Source: Spongospora subterranea f. sp. subterranea (taxonomy: Eukaryota > Endomyxa: Phytomyxea > Phytomyxea > Plasmodiophorida). From it: a stretch of 64,000 nucleotides of DNA. The translations under genes and the position numbers were made by a program. Every line of letters starts with the position of its first letter. Positions within the stretch are counted from its first letter, which is position 1. Below, piece by piece: positions 1-9,090 of this stretch. The notes beneath the pieces were generated by a model. That model ran no database searches. It saw nothing but the letters and a program-made list of their open reading frames with translations, and had not been told where the DNA came from. Location: positions 1-64,000 of the forward strand of contig JAUGWO010000064.1 of assembly GCA_049724395.1 (NCBI GenBank), read 5' to 3'.

Positions 1-749
1 TTGTGGGGGAGTAAGGCTGCATTCGCTTTCGATGTCATTGTTGCCGAATATATATTGTGTTGCCATGGCCTATCGGTATACAGGTGGGCACTCTTGTCGG
101 AAATAGGAAAACGTGGGGTGATTGTACGGGCCTTCCAATCAATCTGTGGGTTTAGTTCGTGAAGCCATGACATCCCCAGTATAATGGGATAGTAAGCCCG
201 TTCAATGACATAAAGACTGGTCAATGATTTGATGCCCGAGATCTCTAGTCGTAGTGGCGATGTTCGATGGGTAATAGAAGAGAGTCTGCGACCATCGATA
301 ACTTCAACAGATAACGGTCTAGGAAGTCGGACGAGAGGGATGCTGTTTCGTTCGGCAAATGTGGCGTCGATAAAAGCAGAGGACGCACCACTGTCGATTA
401 AACAATGTAGTTGGGTGGACTGGGATTGGTGCCATGAGACCGTAATAAGGGAACTGAATAATGTCTCGCACGAGTTATCCATACATGACGATGCTAATCG
501 GAGAGGTGGCTCAGCATTATAGGTCGAAAATGGTGATGTATTGGATGAAAAACGGTTTCGGTTCGCCAATAGGGGGCAGGCTACGGTAGGATGGCCAGCA
601 TCTCCACAATATCTGCACAAATTGTGTTCCCGGCGGCGTGTTCGTTTCGACTCATCCAGTCGCGGGCGGCCGGTGGTTCTGAACGATTCGACCATCATGG
701 AGTCGGACCCAGAATCGACCTCGGGGTGGCGCTGTGGGTGTACTTGCGA
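1..749 (-). mobile_element. Ty3/gypsy pol, N-terminal part (zinc knuckle, protease), cut by window edge
   Basis: Read leftwards from the gag stop codon in the same frame, the sequence stays open to position 1. It shows a CCHC zinc knuckle (CX2CX4HX4C, C-R-Y-C ... H ... C) at about 576-617 and then an aspartic protease signature L-I-D-S-G-A-S at about 383-400. This is the usual order of nucleocapsid and protease in Ty3/gypsy polyproteins, where the protease cuts Gag-Pol. Reverse transcriptase, RNase H and integrase would lie beyond the left edge. The frame is the same as gag, separated only by one TAG. I see no other break, so the fragment may belong to a fairly young element. The family assignment rests on the gag match and the motif order. 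Confidence 0.75.
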
Positions 750-1484
750 CTAATTTCGACGCTCCTGGGCGCGTTCAAATAGGCGATCGCCGCATCTGAT
801 GGCCGTCATGATGAGGGCGAGCAAGTCGGCTGGCTCCGGGCACGTCAACAGCAAGTCTTTCACATCCTCGCTGAGGCCTTTTCGGAACTGGTGTAGCGTC
901 GCAGCGCCGTCCCAACCTGCATCGGTGACCAGCAGCTGAAACTCGCTGGCATACGTAGCGACTGGGCGGCGACCTTGGCGTAGCGCCTCCAATCGTCGTG
1001 CGGCTGTGACTGCTTTGTTCGGATCCTCGAACCGTGCCCGAAACGCGTCAATGAATCTGACAAAATCCTGGAGCAACGGATCCCGTCGCTCGAAAATTGG
1101 TGAAAACCACAGCAAAGCGTTTCCTGTGAGAAGGTCCCCAACCAACATCACCTTGTCGGAATCCGTGGTGTATGTCCTGGGTTTACGGGTGATGACCATT
1201 GATATTTGGTTGATAAAACCTCGCAGGGTGGATCGGGAACCGTCGAAAGGATCTGGGAGGCGGACTTTGGGTTCTGGCAAGGTCAACCGCTGCTGGTAGT
1301 GTTGCGACAATTCCTGCAACTGCCGTTGGAACTGTTGCTGTTGCTGAGAGAGTGCTGCCTGTAGTACCGCTTGGACCTCCGGCGTCAACGGTTGAGCAAA
1401 CTGGGGAGGTTCCGTCGGTACCTGGAAACCTCGATGGTCGTGCGGCCTGGCTGGAACTGACTCAGATCGCTCGCGGCTGGACAT
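750..1484 (-). CDS. Ty3/gypsy gag (Retrotrans_gag capsid)
   Basis: A 244-residue ORF begins at an ATG at 1484. A Q-rich coiled stretch (residues ~35-65) is followed by a capsid core of the Retrotrans_gag type, with P-x-P-F-D-G-S at about residue 75, L-L-T-G-N-A-L-L-W-F near residue 115 and an E-x-L-R-Q-G block near 165. The capsid assembles the retrotransposon particle in the cytoplasm. The ORF ends at TAG (750-752), and zinc knuckle and protease follow in the same frame. The gag-pol junction is therefore either a readthrough stop or a nonsense mutation. The candidate LTR lies about 110 bases upstream. Confidence 0.8.
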   Translation of the reverse strand: MSSRERSESVPARPHDHRGFQVPTEPPQFAQPLTPEVQAVLQAALSQQQQQFQRQLQELSQHYQQRLTLPEPKVRLPDPFDGSRSTLRGFINQISMVITRKPRTYTTDSDKVMLVGDLLTGNALLWFSPIFERRDPLLQDFVRFIDAFRARFEDPNKAVTAARRLEALRQGRRPVATYASEFQLLVTDAGWDGAATLHQFRKGLSEDVKDLLLTCPEPADLLALIMTAIRCGDRLFERAQERRN

Positions 1485-1593
1485 ATCGAATTTCGAAGAA
1501 GATGTGAAAAGAGCAGATCGGAGTAGCGGTGCGTAAACCGTGAAGATGGTCTTGAAAGCGGTGCGTAAACCGTGAAGATAATTCTTGTCAAAC

Positions 1594-1743
1594 TGTTAGG
1601 AGGAACCAGATCCGTTGAAATAAAACCGAAGTGTATTACAAGCTATACAAGGAGTTGACAAGAATGACCAGCCAGAGGTCATTCTTGTCGGAAAACTGCG
1701 GCGAAGCCGCGAATGTTAGGAATATATGGGAGTGTTCCTAACA
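1594..1743 (-). repeat. candidate 5' LTR of the gypsy element
   Basis: On the minus strand this 150-bp stretch starts TGTTAGGAA and ends TCCTAACA, the inverted TG...CA ends typical of Ty3/gypsy LTRs. It sits directly upstream of gag. The partner 3' LTR would lie outside the window, so the boundaries cannot be confirmed by comparing two copies. The sequence next to it (minus strand, GTTTGACAAGAATTATC) would hold the primer-binding site, but I do not recognise a tRNA 3' end in it. Confidence 0.45.
1657..1689. repeat. perfect 13-bp hairpin inside the candidate LTR
   Basis: GACAAGAATGACC (1657-1669) and its exact reverse complement (1677-1689) are separated by 7 nt. A short copy of part of the arm, ATTCTTGTCAA, lies just outside the LTR at 1581-1591. 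Confidence 0.8.
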
Positions 1744-1764
1744 TAACACTATAATACGACCTCT

Positions 1765-1872
1765 CTTTTATCAAGGTTTCCGTACCTTCGCCTCGCTAAG
1801 ATTCTTCCCTCTTGTTTTTGTTCTCTCTCTCTCTCTTCTATCAAGGTTTACGTACCTTTCGCCTCGCTAAGT
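1765..1872. repeat. pair of ~35-bp direct repeats around a CT-rich tract
   Basis: The two copies (about 1765-1800 and 1837-1872) share TATCAAGGTTT, CGTACCTT and CGCCTCGCTAAG. Between them is a (TC)n microsatellite near 1821-1836. No coding capacity is seen. Confidence 0.7.
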
Positions 1873-1994
1873 CAATTCCCCGTCTTCTCCGTTCCCCAGT
1901 CAGTCCTTCGTCATCATCAGTCTTCATTCCAATATTCCATGAATCTTAATTCTGATGCTAGTCTTCCGGAAAACTCATAACCCACCGACTCTGC

Positions 1995-2360
1995 TTACAG
2001 TAAGTACTTTGACGAACTGACTTTCTCATTTGGTCAACTTTATATATCGTTGGAAAGCCCTATATATATAATAGTCCGTGGCGGTAGGTCGCCATCAGTG
2101 CCCGGGCCACCCAAAACGGGCTGCGGGATGACCCGAACATATCCATCCAGCACCATTTTAAATCGGTAGGTTATTCCCGGAACATGCCCGAGACCAGGCT
2201 CAATAGAATGATCTTAAAAAACCTGATCCAACTATACCATCAGCCGCTCCCCAACTTCAAGAACTTAAACAAAAAACGATTCAAAGTTTCATTTTACAGT
2301 AAGTACTTTGACGAACTGACTTTCTCATTTGGTCAACTTTATATATCGTTGAAAAGCCCT
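1995..2360. repeat. pair of ~65-bp direct repeats
   Basis: Copies at about 1995-2060 and 2294-2360 are nearly identical from TTACAGTAAGTACTTTGACG through AAAGCCCT, with one visible substitution (GTTGGAAA versus GTTGAAAA). The 230 bp between them hold no recognisable gene. Possible origin: remnants of a short interspersed element or solo repeat. Confidence 0.7.
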
Positions 2361-2639
2361 GCAAAAATCCGGAAGAATCGTTTTTGTCAATCGTCAATCA
2401 GACGATTACTCTCGCTCGACCGTGCGTTTAAACGATTAAAAAACGCGAATTTTTGGAAACGGTCAAGTAACAGGTATAGCGAAAACACAGCGGGAAATTT
2501 TGTATGACGGAGTATTTCCCAATCAGCCCAGTGACGTGTTCCGTCAGTCGTTTGAACTGTGGTTTATCATGTTTCATTGATGGTGTCATGAGGCACTATC
2601 ATCACATGGATCGCTCTATTCCTCTTGTATCCAATCTCC

Positions 2640-3375
2640 ATTGTCGCGAATACTATCATCAAGTGGGCCGCCCTTCTCTTCTCATTTGATTGTCCTGTAC
2701 TGATTGCCATATTTTCTTCAAGTGGATCTCCCGATTCTTCTCTATTGATTGTCGATTGTCGCCATTATCATCATCAAGTCGATCACCCGATTCTTGTCTA
2801 TTGATTGTCGATTGTCGCCATTATCATCATCAAGTGGATCGTCCGATTCTCCTCTATTGATTGTCAATTGTCGCCATTATCATCATCAAGTGGATCGCCC
2901 AATTCTTCTCTATAGATTGACGATTGTCGCCATTATCATCATCAAGTGGATCACCCGATTCTCCATTGATTGTCGATTGTCGCCATTATTGTCATCAAGT
3001 GGATCACCCGATTCTTCTCTATTTACTGTCGATTGTCGCCATTATCATCAATAAGTGGATCACCCAATACTTCTGTATTGTCATCAAGTGGATCACCCGA
3101 TTCTTCTCTATTGATTGTCGATTGTCCCCAATATCATCTTCAAGTGGATGGCCCGATTCTTCTCTATTGATTGTCGTTTGTCGCCATTATTATCATCAAG
3201 TGGATCACCCGATTCTTCTTTATTGGTTGCCGATTGTCGCCATTAGTATTATCAAGTGGATCACCTGATTTCTCTGTCGATTGTCGACGTTATCATCATC
3301 AAGCAAATCGCCCGATTCTTCTCTATTGACTGTCGATTGTCGCCATTATCATCATCAAGTGGATCGCCCGATTCT
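2640..3375. repeat. ~55-bp minisatellite array
   Basis: About twelve degenerate units of 53-57 bp share the core ATTGTCGCCATTATCATCATC followed by AAGTGGATCACCCGATTC and TTCTCTATTGATTGTCG. Units vary by substitution and small indels. Several forward frames stay open across parts of the array and yield I-, S- and D-rich repetitive peptides. I read these as repeat by-products, not genes. Confidence 0.85.
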
Positions 3376-3379
3376 TCTG

Positions 3380-4080
3380 TTTCTCTGATATTATCCGGTT
3401 GTGCCTTCTCGAACATGTCGGTAAGTGACGCCAACATCAGCAACGTTATCATGGTCATACAGCGGTTTTTCTTCGTCGAAGACTTGGCCGATTTCTTTAC
3501 CCTTTTCGACTAAAGGCTGGTTCCATTTGAGAGGCCTTTGTCACTTCAAAATCGGATTCCAATAAAGTCCCCAAATCATTTCGGGAATTCGCAGAAATAT
3601 GGTCGGAATCGTCATTGACAGCATCACTCGGCCAACCATCGCAATTGTTCACAATGATACAAAACGTTCAAATTTGAAATAATACAATTTCGACCTTTCC
3701 TTTCCCAACGATTCTTATGAGGAAATGCGTTTCATCAACGTTCTCGACTAGGTTTTCATCCAATTCTCCGGAACGGAAACGACGTCCAGCTTCACCATGG
3801 TGAAAAGCAACAAGTTTCTCCATATGCTCTTGATGCGCAGGACTGACGGCTAATTTTCCAGTCTGGTGTCGTAAACAATATCAAACCGCTCCTGAAAAGT
3901 CAATATCCATCTGCTTGTCAGTTTCTCTATGATCAAAATCCCGTTTTCAATACTTGCAGAACTGAACTCATCAGCATCACCAGCATTCTACAGTATATCC
4001 TTAGCAAGCGACAGTAACACTTTCGGGCTGAAATTGACGTGCGCTTTAGACAACCGACGAAACTCCTTAAGAAGACGTAA
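3380..4080. other. no gene seen
   Basis: Only short overlapping ORFs occur here, without a recognisable domain, repeat or RNA gene. Confidence 0.5.
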
Positions 4081-4086
4081 ATGTAA

Positions 4087-4539
4087 TCAATCCACCCACA
4101 AGCTTCGTTTTGGGCCTCTTTTTGCTAAAGCTTTCGTCATTATTCTTTTCCGAGAGCCGCCAGTTTGGTTGCAGGATATAGATTTACGTTCAATCACTTG
4201 TTCTGCATTTGAAACCTGCTGTTCCTTGAACCATCGTGAGGCTTTCTGAACATTGGCTTTCTCTGCACCGCGGAAACATTCGGGGAATGTTTTAACTGCT
4301 TTTGAGGAAATATAAACCTCTCCAAATCGCTCAACTTCTTCTTTCATCCATTTCATCACCATTAGCCTTTGGCCTATCGTTACTACATGCTGTAGGCGTC
4401 GGCGTCCCCGATGACGAAAGCAATGGCGGTTCAGGAAGTAGAGCGATATGTTCTTCTGGAATAGGTGCAAGGTCTGAATATCCAGAAGCAAGTGCAAAGG
4501 TGAGATTAGAAGACGCCGCATGACGGCGAAAGGCTTCAA
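4087..4539 (-). pseudogene. transposon-associated protein relic (oomycete-type family)
   Basis: The middle of this 150-codon frame carries a coherent stretch, V-M-K-W-M-K-E-E-V-E-R-F then S-S-K-A-V-K-T-F-P-E-C-F-R-G and S-R-W-F-K-E-Q. It resembles the 'FPE.FRG...A.RW' segment that I associate with transposon proteins of oomycetes and plasmodiophorids. The flanks of the ORF (before about residue 50 and after about 110) read like random sequence. The function of the intact protein is uncertain, and I treat this as a decayed fragment. Confidence 0.35.
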
Positions 4540-4799
4540 TTATCGGGGATGCAGAAGGAATCACCATAATCTTCGAACGTTTTTAGTTGTAAATCCGACC
4601 AGGTGTATAGAACGTGAATTCGGGAGCGAAAGAAGATATTTATCAGTGTGTCTCCAGTCAACTCATTGATTGGTGGGGCTCAGCAGTAATTATTACGAAC
4701 TGGGCCACACTATTTACCAACCCACACTAATTGGCTCTACCACACTAAATGTTGTAACCAGTGTACCAACCCATTCCAAATGGGCCTCTTGTTCGGTTA

Positions 4800-5376
4800 G
4801 CAGATGACCGTACTACGAGAGCGCAAGGACTTGGCTCAACCAATGTACAATTGGCTCGCGGAATCGGCAAACTCACTAACGTATTACACGTCGAGAAACT
4901 ATGTCAAAGCTTATTACTCTCTCCTGCAAGGATTGGATGAAAGTCTGAACAAAGTTTGGAGCAATATCCAAGGAGGTCTCCTTGTTCGCCGGTTGCTATA
5001 AGGTAGTTTGTATATCTAAATGAGAGCGGCAAGACAGATGCGGATCGCCTTGCCGACGCACATGCGACATTCTTGAAGCGTTCGCATTTTAACGCTGACA
5101 AGCGGTACCCGTTCAAATATATATCTTGTTATTTACAATGTCCCGAAAGATGCTCCGAAGTGGGCTTAACCCAATGTCAGTAAGACCCAACAAAGAAGAG
5201 CAAGGCCATATCCGCTGCTTCACCGATTGCGTCAGAAAAAAAAATTGTCGACGAAAACAGAGCCGGAACTCGACGCAGAACCGTTTGTCACACCGGAATT
5301 TGAAGCGTTTGTGTGCTTTGATGGAATATCGGTGTTTGAAACTGGTTTGGAGATTTGTGGGCAGTGCAGTGATGAT
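4800..5376 (+). pseudogene. SANT/NAM-like transposon gene, 5' part, interrupted by copia
   Basis: Across shifting frames the plus strand reads K-V-W-S-N-I-Q-G (about 4958-4981), then A-D-A-H-A-T-F-L-K-R, then Y-P-F-K-Y-I-S-C-Y-L, then D-A-P-K-W-A, followed by an acidic tail with P-E-L-D-A-E-P-F-V. This order matches the Myb/SANT-like (NAM-associated) DNA-binding proteins common in protist transposons, where a 'W..IQ' block precedes 'FK..HC...L...PKW'. The tail frame is cut by the copia insertion and resumes after it at 10083, ending at TAG 10124-10126. At least two frame changes before the insertion show that the gene was already decaying. Confidence 0.5.
5372..5376. repeat. target site duplication ATGAT (left)
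   Basis: ATGAT immediately precedes the left LTR and recurs directly after the right LTR at 10078-10082. Confidence 0.85.
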
Positions 5377-5538
5377 TATCGTTTCAACAGCTATACATCC
5401 GTTGTATTAAAACAATAGGCAAAACTACAACCGTAACACCGTACAAGGGATACCTCCGCAGTCCGCGTCTTTACTCTGACAGAGACTCAAGTTGGAGCTG
5501 GCACGACGGTAGACATCGGGTTGACTTCCTCTCCAACA
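5377..5538 (-). repeat. copia 3' LTR (162 bp)
   Basis: This copy is identical by eye to the right LTR at 9916-10077. In element sense it runs TGTTGGAGAGG ... GAAACGATA. A polypurine tract (minus strand GAGGGGGTG) abuts its inner edge at 5539. Confidence 0.9.
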
Positions 5539-8291
5539 CACCCCCTCAACCGGACGTCTGTCATGCCCATGGCGGTCCTGCACCATTTGAACTTCGAGAC
5601 ACAAATAGGCTTCGTCAAATAATCTGCAATCATCAGATCGGTTCGACAGTATTGTAGTTGAATGGTTTTGTCCTCGATCTTGTCCCTGGTGAAGTGATAT
5701 CTGACCTGGATATGTTTGGTCTTTGCGTCTGATCGTCTATTCCTAGCGACAGCCTGGCTTCCTTGATTATCTCCCAGAATCGTAATCGGACCTAATCTGC
5801 CAATCACTTCTGAAAGAAATTGCTGTAGCCATGCTGCTTCTCTTGCTGTAGCGCATTGCGCCATATACTCCGCCTCCAAAGCGGATAGTGCTGTAGAACG
5901 TTGACGTTGACTCTTCCATGCTACCGGGCCATTTGACATCCGAAACACATATCCGCTTGTACTGCGACGTTGATCTGGATCTCCTCCCCAATCTGAATCA
6001 GTTGATCCTTCAATATCTTGGTCCCCACTGTACTTGATGCCCCACGTCTTGGTGCTCTTCAGATAGCGTAAGACCCGCTTGGCTGCTTTCCAATGTTGTA
6101 AACCTGGATTATGCATAAATCTACACAGTTGTGACACAATGTACGTAATGTCCGGACGAGTTCTTGTCGAAAGAAAATTGAGACCGCCCACCAGTTCTGC
6201 ATAGGGAACTCCTGTCATATCTTGCTTATCACGATCAGTGATGGGACACATATCTTCAGATAGATATAATCCAGGCTGATGAGGAGTTGTCACTTCCTTA
6301 CAGTGCACCAAATTGAATCGATTCAGCAGTTCGTCGATGTAAATCTCTTGATCCAGGCACACAGAGTTATTTATCACATCCTGGTTGACCCGTATTCCCA
6401 ACAGCTGAACAGGAGCTCCTAGATCCTTCACACCAAAATTGTTGTCCAGCTTCTCAATGATATCTGTCATCTTTTCATCATTGTTATGAGCAAAAAGCAT
6501 GTCGTCAACATGTAAAGATAATATTATGATGTTTCCGTCATTGATAAGATAGTAAAGACAAGGATCAACGTCAGCACGTGTGAAATGTAGATGATCAACC
6601 AGATAGGTATTGAGCTTCTTGTTGAATAGGTACCCAGCCTGCTTCAAACCATATAATCCTTTTTCCAGCCTGCAGGCATAATCAGGATGATCATCATCAA
6701 TGTACCCTTCGGGCTGTTTCATGTAAATTTCGAAATCAATGTCACCACATAGAAACGCACTAAGAACATCAGCTTGCCTCAACTTCAACCGGTATTTCAC
6801 TGCTAATGCCATAATCATCCTTTGCGTGTCGTTATGAGCAACTGGTGCGAAGGTATCGTCATAATCAATTCCCGGTCGTTGGGAAAACCCTCTAACAACC
6901 AACCGAGCCTTAAACTTATCGATATATCCACACGAATTCGCCTTAACAGAAAATACCCACTTGCTGTCGATCATTTTTCTTCCTTGTGGCAAACTCATAA
7001 GAAAATACGTATGTCGTGCGCGAATAGATTCCATCTCCTTGTTGGCTGCATTTCGCCAATATTGGCCATACTCGGAATCATTTACCGCGGCAGACAGCGT
7101 ACTCGGAATTGGAATGGAGGATGCAATGATTTCTGGCAGCTGTGGTAGTTGGCTGATCGACGTATGATTACATACAACTAATGCCCCCTGAAATGCTGAA
7201 TTGGCACAGTAATGTCGAGCGCGACCAAGTTGTTGGTGTTGTTCAATTGCTCTGTCGATCGATTCCATGCAAGAATCATAATCCCATCTCGGGCTGGTTA
7301 TGTCGACAGAACATACCATAACATGATGATTCTCGGGCGCCGAATTCTGATCAGTTCCGATTGATGAAGTGAAACCATATCGAATAGGTGGATTTCGTGT
7401 TCTCTTCGGACGAGCAGGTCTTGAATTATCAATTACATTAACTTCAGGATTATCAGCTACATCAGTATCTTGCGACTCACTTGGCTCCAGCACATTAACT
7501 TCAGAATCATCAGCTATATCAATATCTTGCAACTCACTTGGCTCCAGCACATTAACTTCAGAATCATCAGCTATATCAATATCTTGCAACTCACTTGGCT
7601 CCAGCACATTAACTTTAAAATCATCAGCTATATCAGTATCTTCGTAAATACTCTTGCAAAATTGAAACTTATCTTCAGAAAAAATTACATCTCTGCTTAT
7701 GACAAATCTTTTGTCTACTATATCCCATAACCGATAGCCCTGTTGACGATCTGCATATCCAAGAAATGTACATCGTTGTGCTCTTGGATCGAGTCCCTTC
7801 CTTTTCTCGTCAGGTACTCGCCTCCATGAATCACAACCAAATACTCGAAGATGTGCTAACATCGGTTTCCTTCCAACCCAGAGTTGATATGGAGTTTTTC
7901 CAATTGTCCGATGATATCGTCGATTAAGTAAGTATACTGCCGTATTAACAGCATCAGCCCAAAACATCTCTGGAAGTTTTGCGTTCCTTCTCATTGCCTC
8001 GGCTGTCTCCATAATAGTTCGATTCAATCTCTCAGCAATGCCATTGGATTCAGGAGAATATGGGGTCGTAATTCGATGATTAATGCCAGAGAAACGGAAA
8101 AACTTTTCAGCACTTGATGAACAATACTCTCCACCACCATCACTCTGAAAACTGATGAGGTTGAGTTCCAGAGAACCTGACTTTACTGCAAATCGACGTC
8201 GCGTTTCAGCAATGTATTCCTGTAGCTTGTTCAACGCCTCGGATTTGGGATTTGATAAAATACACAAACACGTATCTCGTGAAATCATCAA
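5487..8291 (-). CDS. copia pol: integrase core, reverse transcriptase, RNase H
   Basis: Within this long open frame, integrase residues S-D-G-G-G-E-Y and S-P-E-S-N-G-I-A-E-R (catalytic D and E) come first, followed by F-G-C-D and F-L-G-Y blocks. An acidic linker then carries about four 19-residue repeats (core I-A-D-D-S-E-V-N-V-L-E-P). Reverse transcriptase follows with K-A-R-L-V-V-R-G, L-Y-G-L-K-Q-A and the catalytic H-V-D-D. RNase H has S-D-W-G-G, S-A-L-E-A-E-Y and D-N-Q-G-S. The first residues of this frame (before K-S-E-A-L-N-K) are out-of-frame sequence. The true pol continues from the upstream frame (8206-8793) through one extra C near 8250. Confidence 0.9.
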   Translation of the reverse strand: MMISRDTCLCILSNPKSEALNKLQEYIAETRRRFAVKSGSLELNLISFQSDGGGEYCSSSAEKFFRFSGINHRITTPYSPESNGIAERLNRTIMETAEAMRRNAKLPEMFWADAVNTAVYLLNRRYHRTIGKTPYQLWVGRKPMLAHLRVFGCDSWRRVPDEKRKGLDPRAQRCTFLGYADRQQGYRLWDIVDKRFVISRDVIFSEDKFQFCKSIYEDTDIADDFKVNVLEPSELQDIDIADDSEVNVLEPSELQDIDIADDSEVNVLEPSESQDTDVADNPEVNVIDNSRPARPKRTRNPPIRYGFTSSIGTDQNSAPENHHVMVCSVDITSPRWDYDSCMESIDRAIEQHQQLGRARHYCANSAFQGALVVCNHTSISQLPQLPEIIASSIPIPSTLSAAVNDSEYGQYWRNAANKEMESIRARHTYFLMSLPQGRKMIDSKWVFSVKANSCGYIDKFKARLVVRGFSQRPGIDYDDTFAPVAHNDTQRMIMALAVKYRLKLRQADVLSAFLCGDIDFEIYMKQPEGYIDDDHPDYACRLEKGLYGLKQAGYLFNKKLNTYLVDHLHFTRADVDPCLYYLINDGNIIILSLHVDDMLFAHNNDEKMTDIIEKLDNNFGVKDLGAPVQLLGIRVNQDVINNSVCLDQEIYIDELLNRFNLVHCKEVTTPHQPGLYLSEDMCPITDRDKQDMTGVPYAELVGGLNFLSTRTRPDITYIVSQLCRFMHNPGLQHWKAAKRVLRYLKSTKTWGIKYSGDQDIEGSTDSDWGGDPDQRRSTSGYVFRMSNGPVAWKSQRQRSTALSALEAEYMAQCATAREAAWLQQFLSEVIGRLGPITILGDNQGSQAVARNRRSDAKTKHIQVRYHFTRDKIEDKTIQLQYCRTDLMIADYLTKPICVSKFKWCRTAMGMTDVRLRGCVGEEVNPMSTVVPAPT

Positions 8292-8793
8292 TAAATGTTA
8301 TAAAATATTTTGATCCGGATTTAAAGGCAGGTGGCAATGGGCCCTTGATATCAGAGAAGACCAATTGCAGGGGCTTGCCACTCCGAGATGATGGGTTTCG
8401 CAAGGGAAATTGTCCTCTGGTCATCTTTGAAAGAACACATGGCTCGCATATCCCTCCTTGGTCACTTTGTTGTGAAGAATTAGTAACTTGGATTCCGTTG
8501 GAGTGTTCTTCAGCGAGCAGTTTGAAATATTGACCGCATGGATGCCCTAATCTTTCGTGCCATCTTACCCTATTTCCCAATGAAGTACGTTTGGCAAAGT
8601 TCGCCAACAGCGGCTCAGGTGTCCCATCTGGGACTTTTGCATTTCCCGAACATTCATCACAGTCAACTGAGTAAAGACCATTGATCCTTGGAATATGAGT
8701 TAAGGCATCACCAACGGGACCTTGAGATACATCATTAAAGATAGTGCATTTGTCACCATGGAACCAGAACGAAAGGCCTCGAGCAGTACTCAT
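8206..8793 (-). CDS. copia pol: GAG-pre-integrase and start of integrase
   Basis: This frame carries the zinc-binding HHCC-type segment (W-H-E-R-L-G-H-P, later C-E-P-C-V-L-S-K), the 'DIKGP' start of the integrase core (first catalytic D), and F-I-D-D-F-T-R-Y. It continues the protease frame upstream through a one-base change near 8793 (after L-L-S-V-S-V) and passes into the large downstream frame through one extra C in the CCC run near 8250. The polyprotein is processed by its own protease. Confidence 0.85.
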   Translation of the reverse strand: MSTARGLSFWFHGDKCTIFNDVSQGPVGDALTHIPRINGLYSVDCDECSGNAKVPDGTPEPLLANFAKRTSLGNRVRWHERLGHPCGQYFKLLAEEHSNGIQVTNSSQQSDQGGICEPCVLSKMTRGQFPLRNPSSRSGKPLQLVFSDIKGPLPPAFKSGSKYFITFIDDFTRYVFVYFIKSQIRGVEQATGIHC

Positions 8794-9090
8794 ACCGAAA
8801 CCGATAGCAAATTCTTGCCCATGCTCGGGACATGTAAGGTATTGTCAATTCTCTCAGTCCTGTTGCCTAACATGATTATTGCTTGTCCGAATCCAACACC
8901 TGTCTGAACGATACTATTGTCGCCCAATTTCACCCCTAAAGACGATGCATTATCTTTACGAATATCTTTGAGTAATGACGCGTCATTCGTAATATGATTG
9001 TTGCATCCGCAATCAATTAACCAGCATTTTGAACAGCTACGATTGCCAGATAAGACGGGATAATCATTAAGATGTCCTGACTTTTTAGAA
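8794..9090 (-). pseudogene. copia protease segment, out of frame with gag and downstream pol
   Basis: In the +1 frame relative to gag the sequence reads G-H-L-N-D-Y-P-V-L-S, then W-L-I-D-C-G-C-N-N-H-I-T, which is the protease/GAG-pre-integrase junction usual in copia (normally D-S-G-A/C), then H-V-P-S-M-G-K-N-L-L-S-V-S. Note D-C-G-C where D-S-G-A is more common. The frame joins gag across a run of seven T (minus strand, about 9088-9094) and ends at a TGA one base out of frame with the next segment. Confidence 0.7.
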
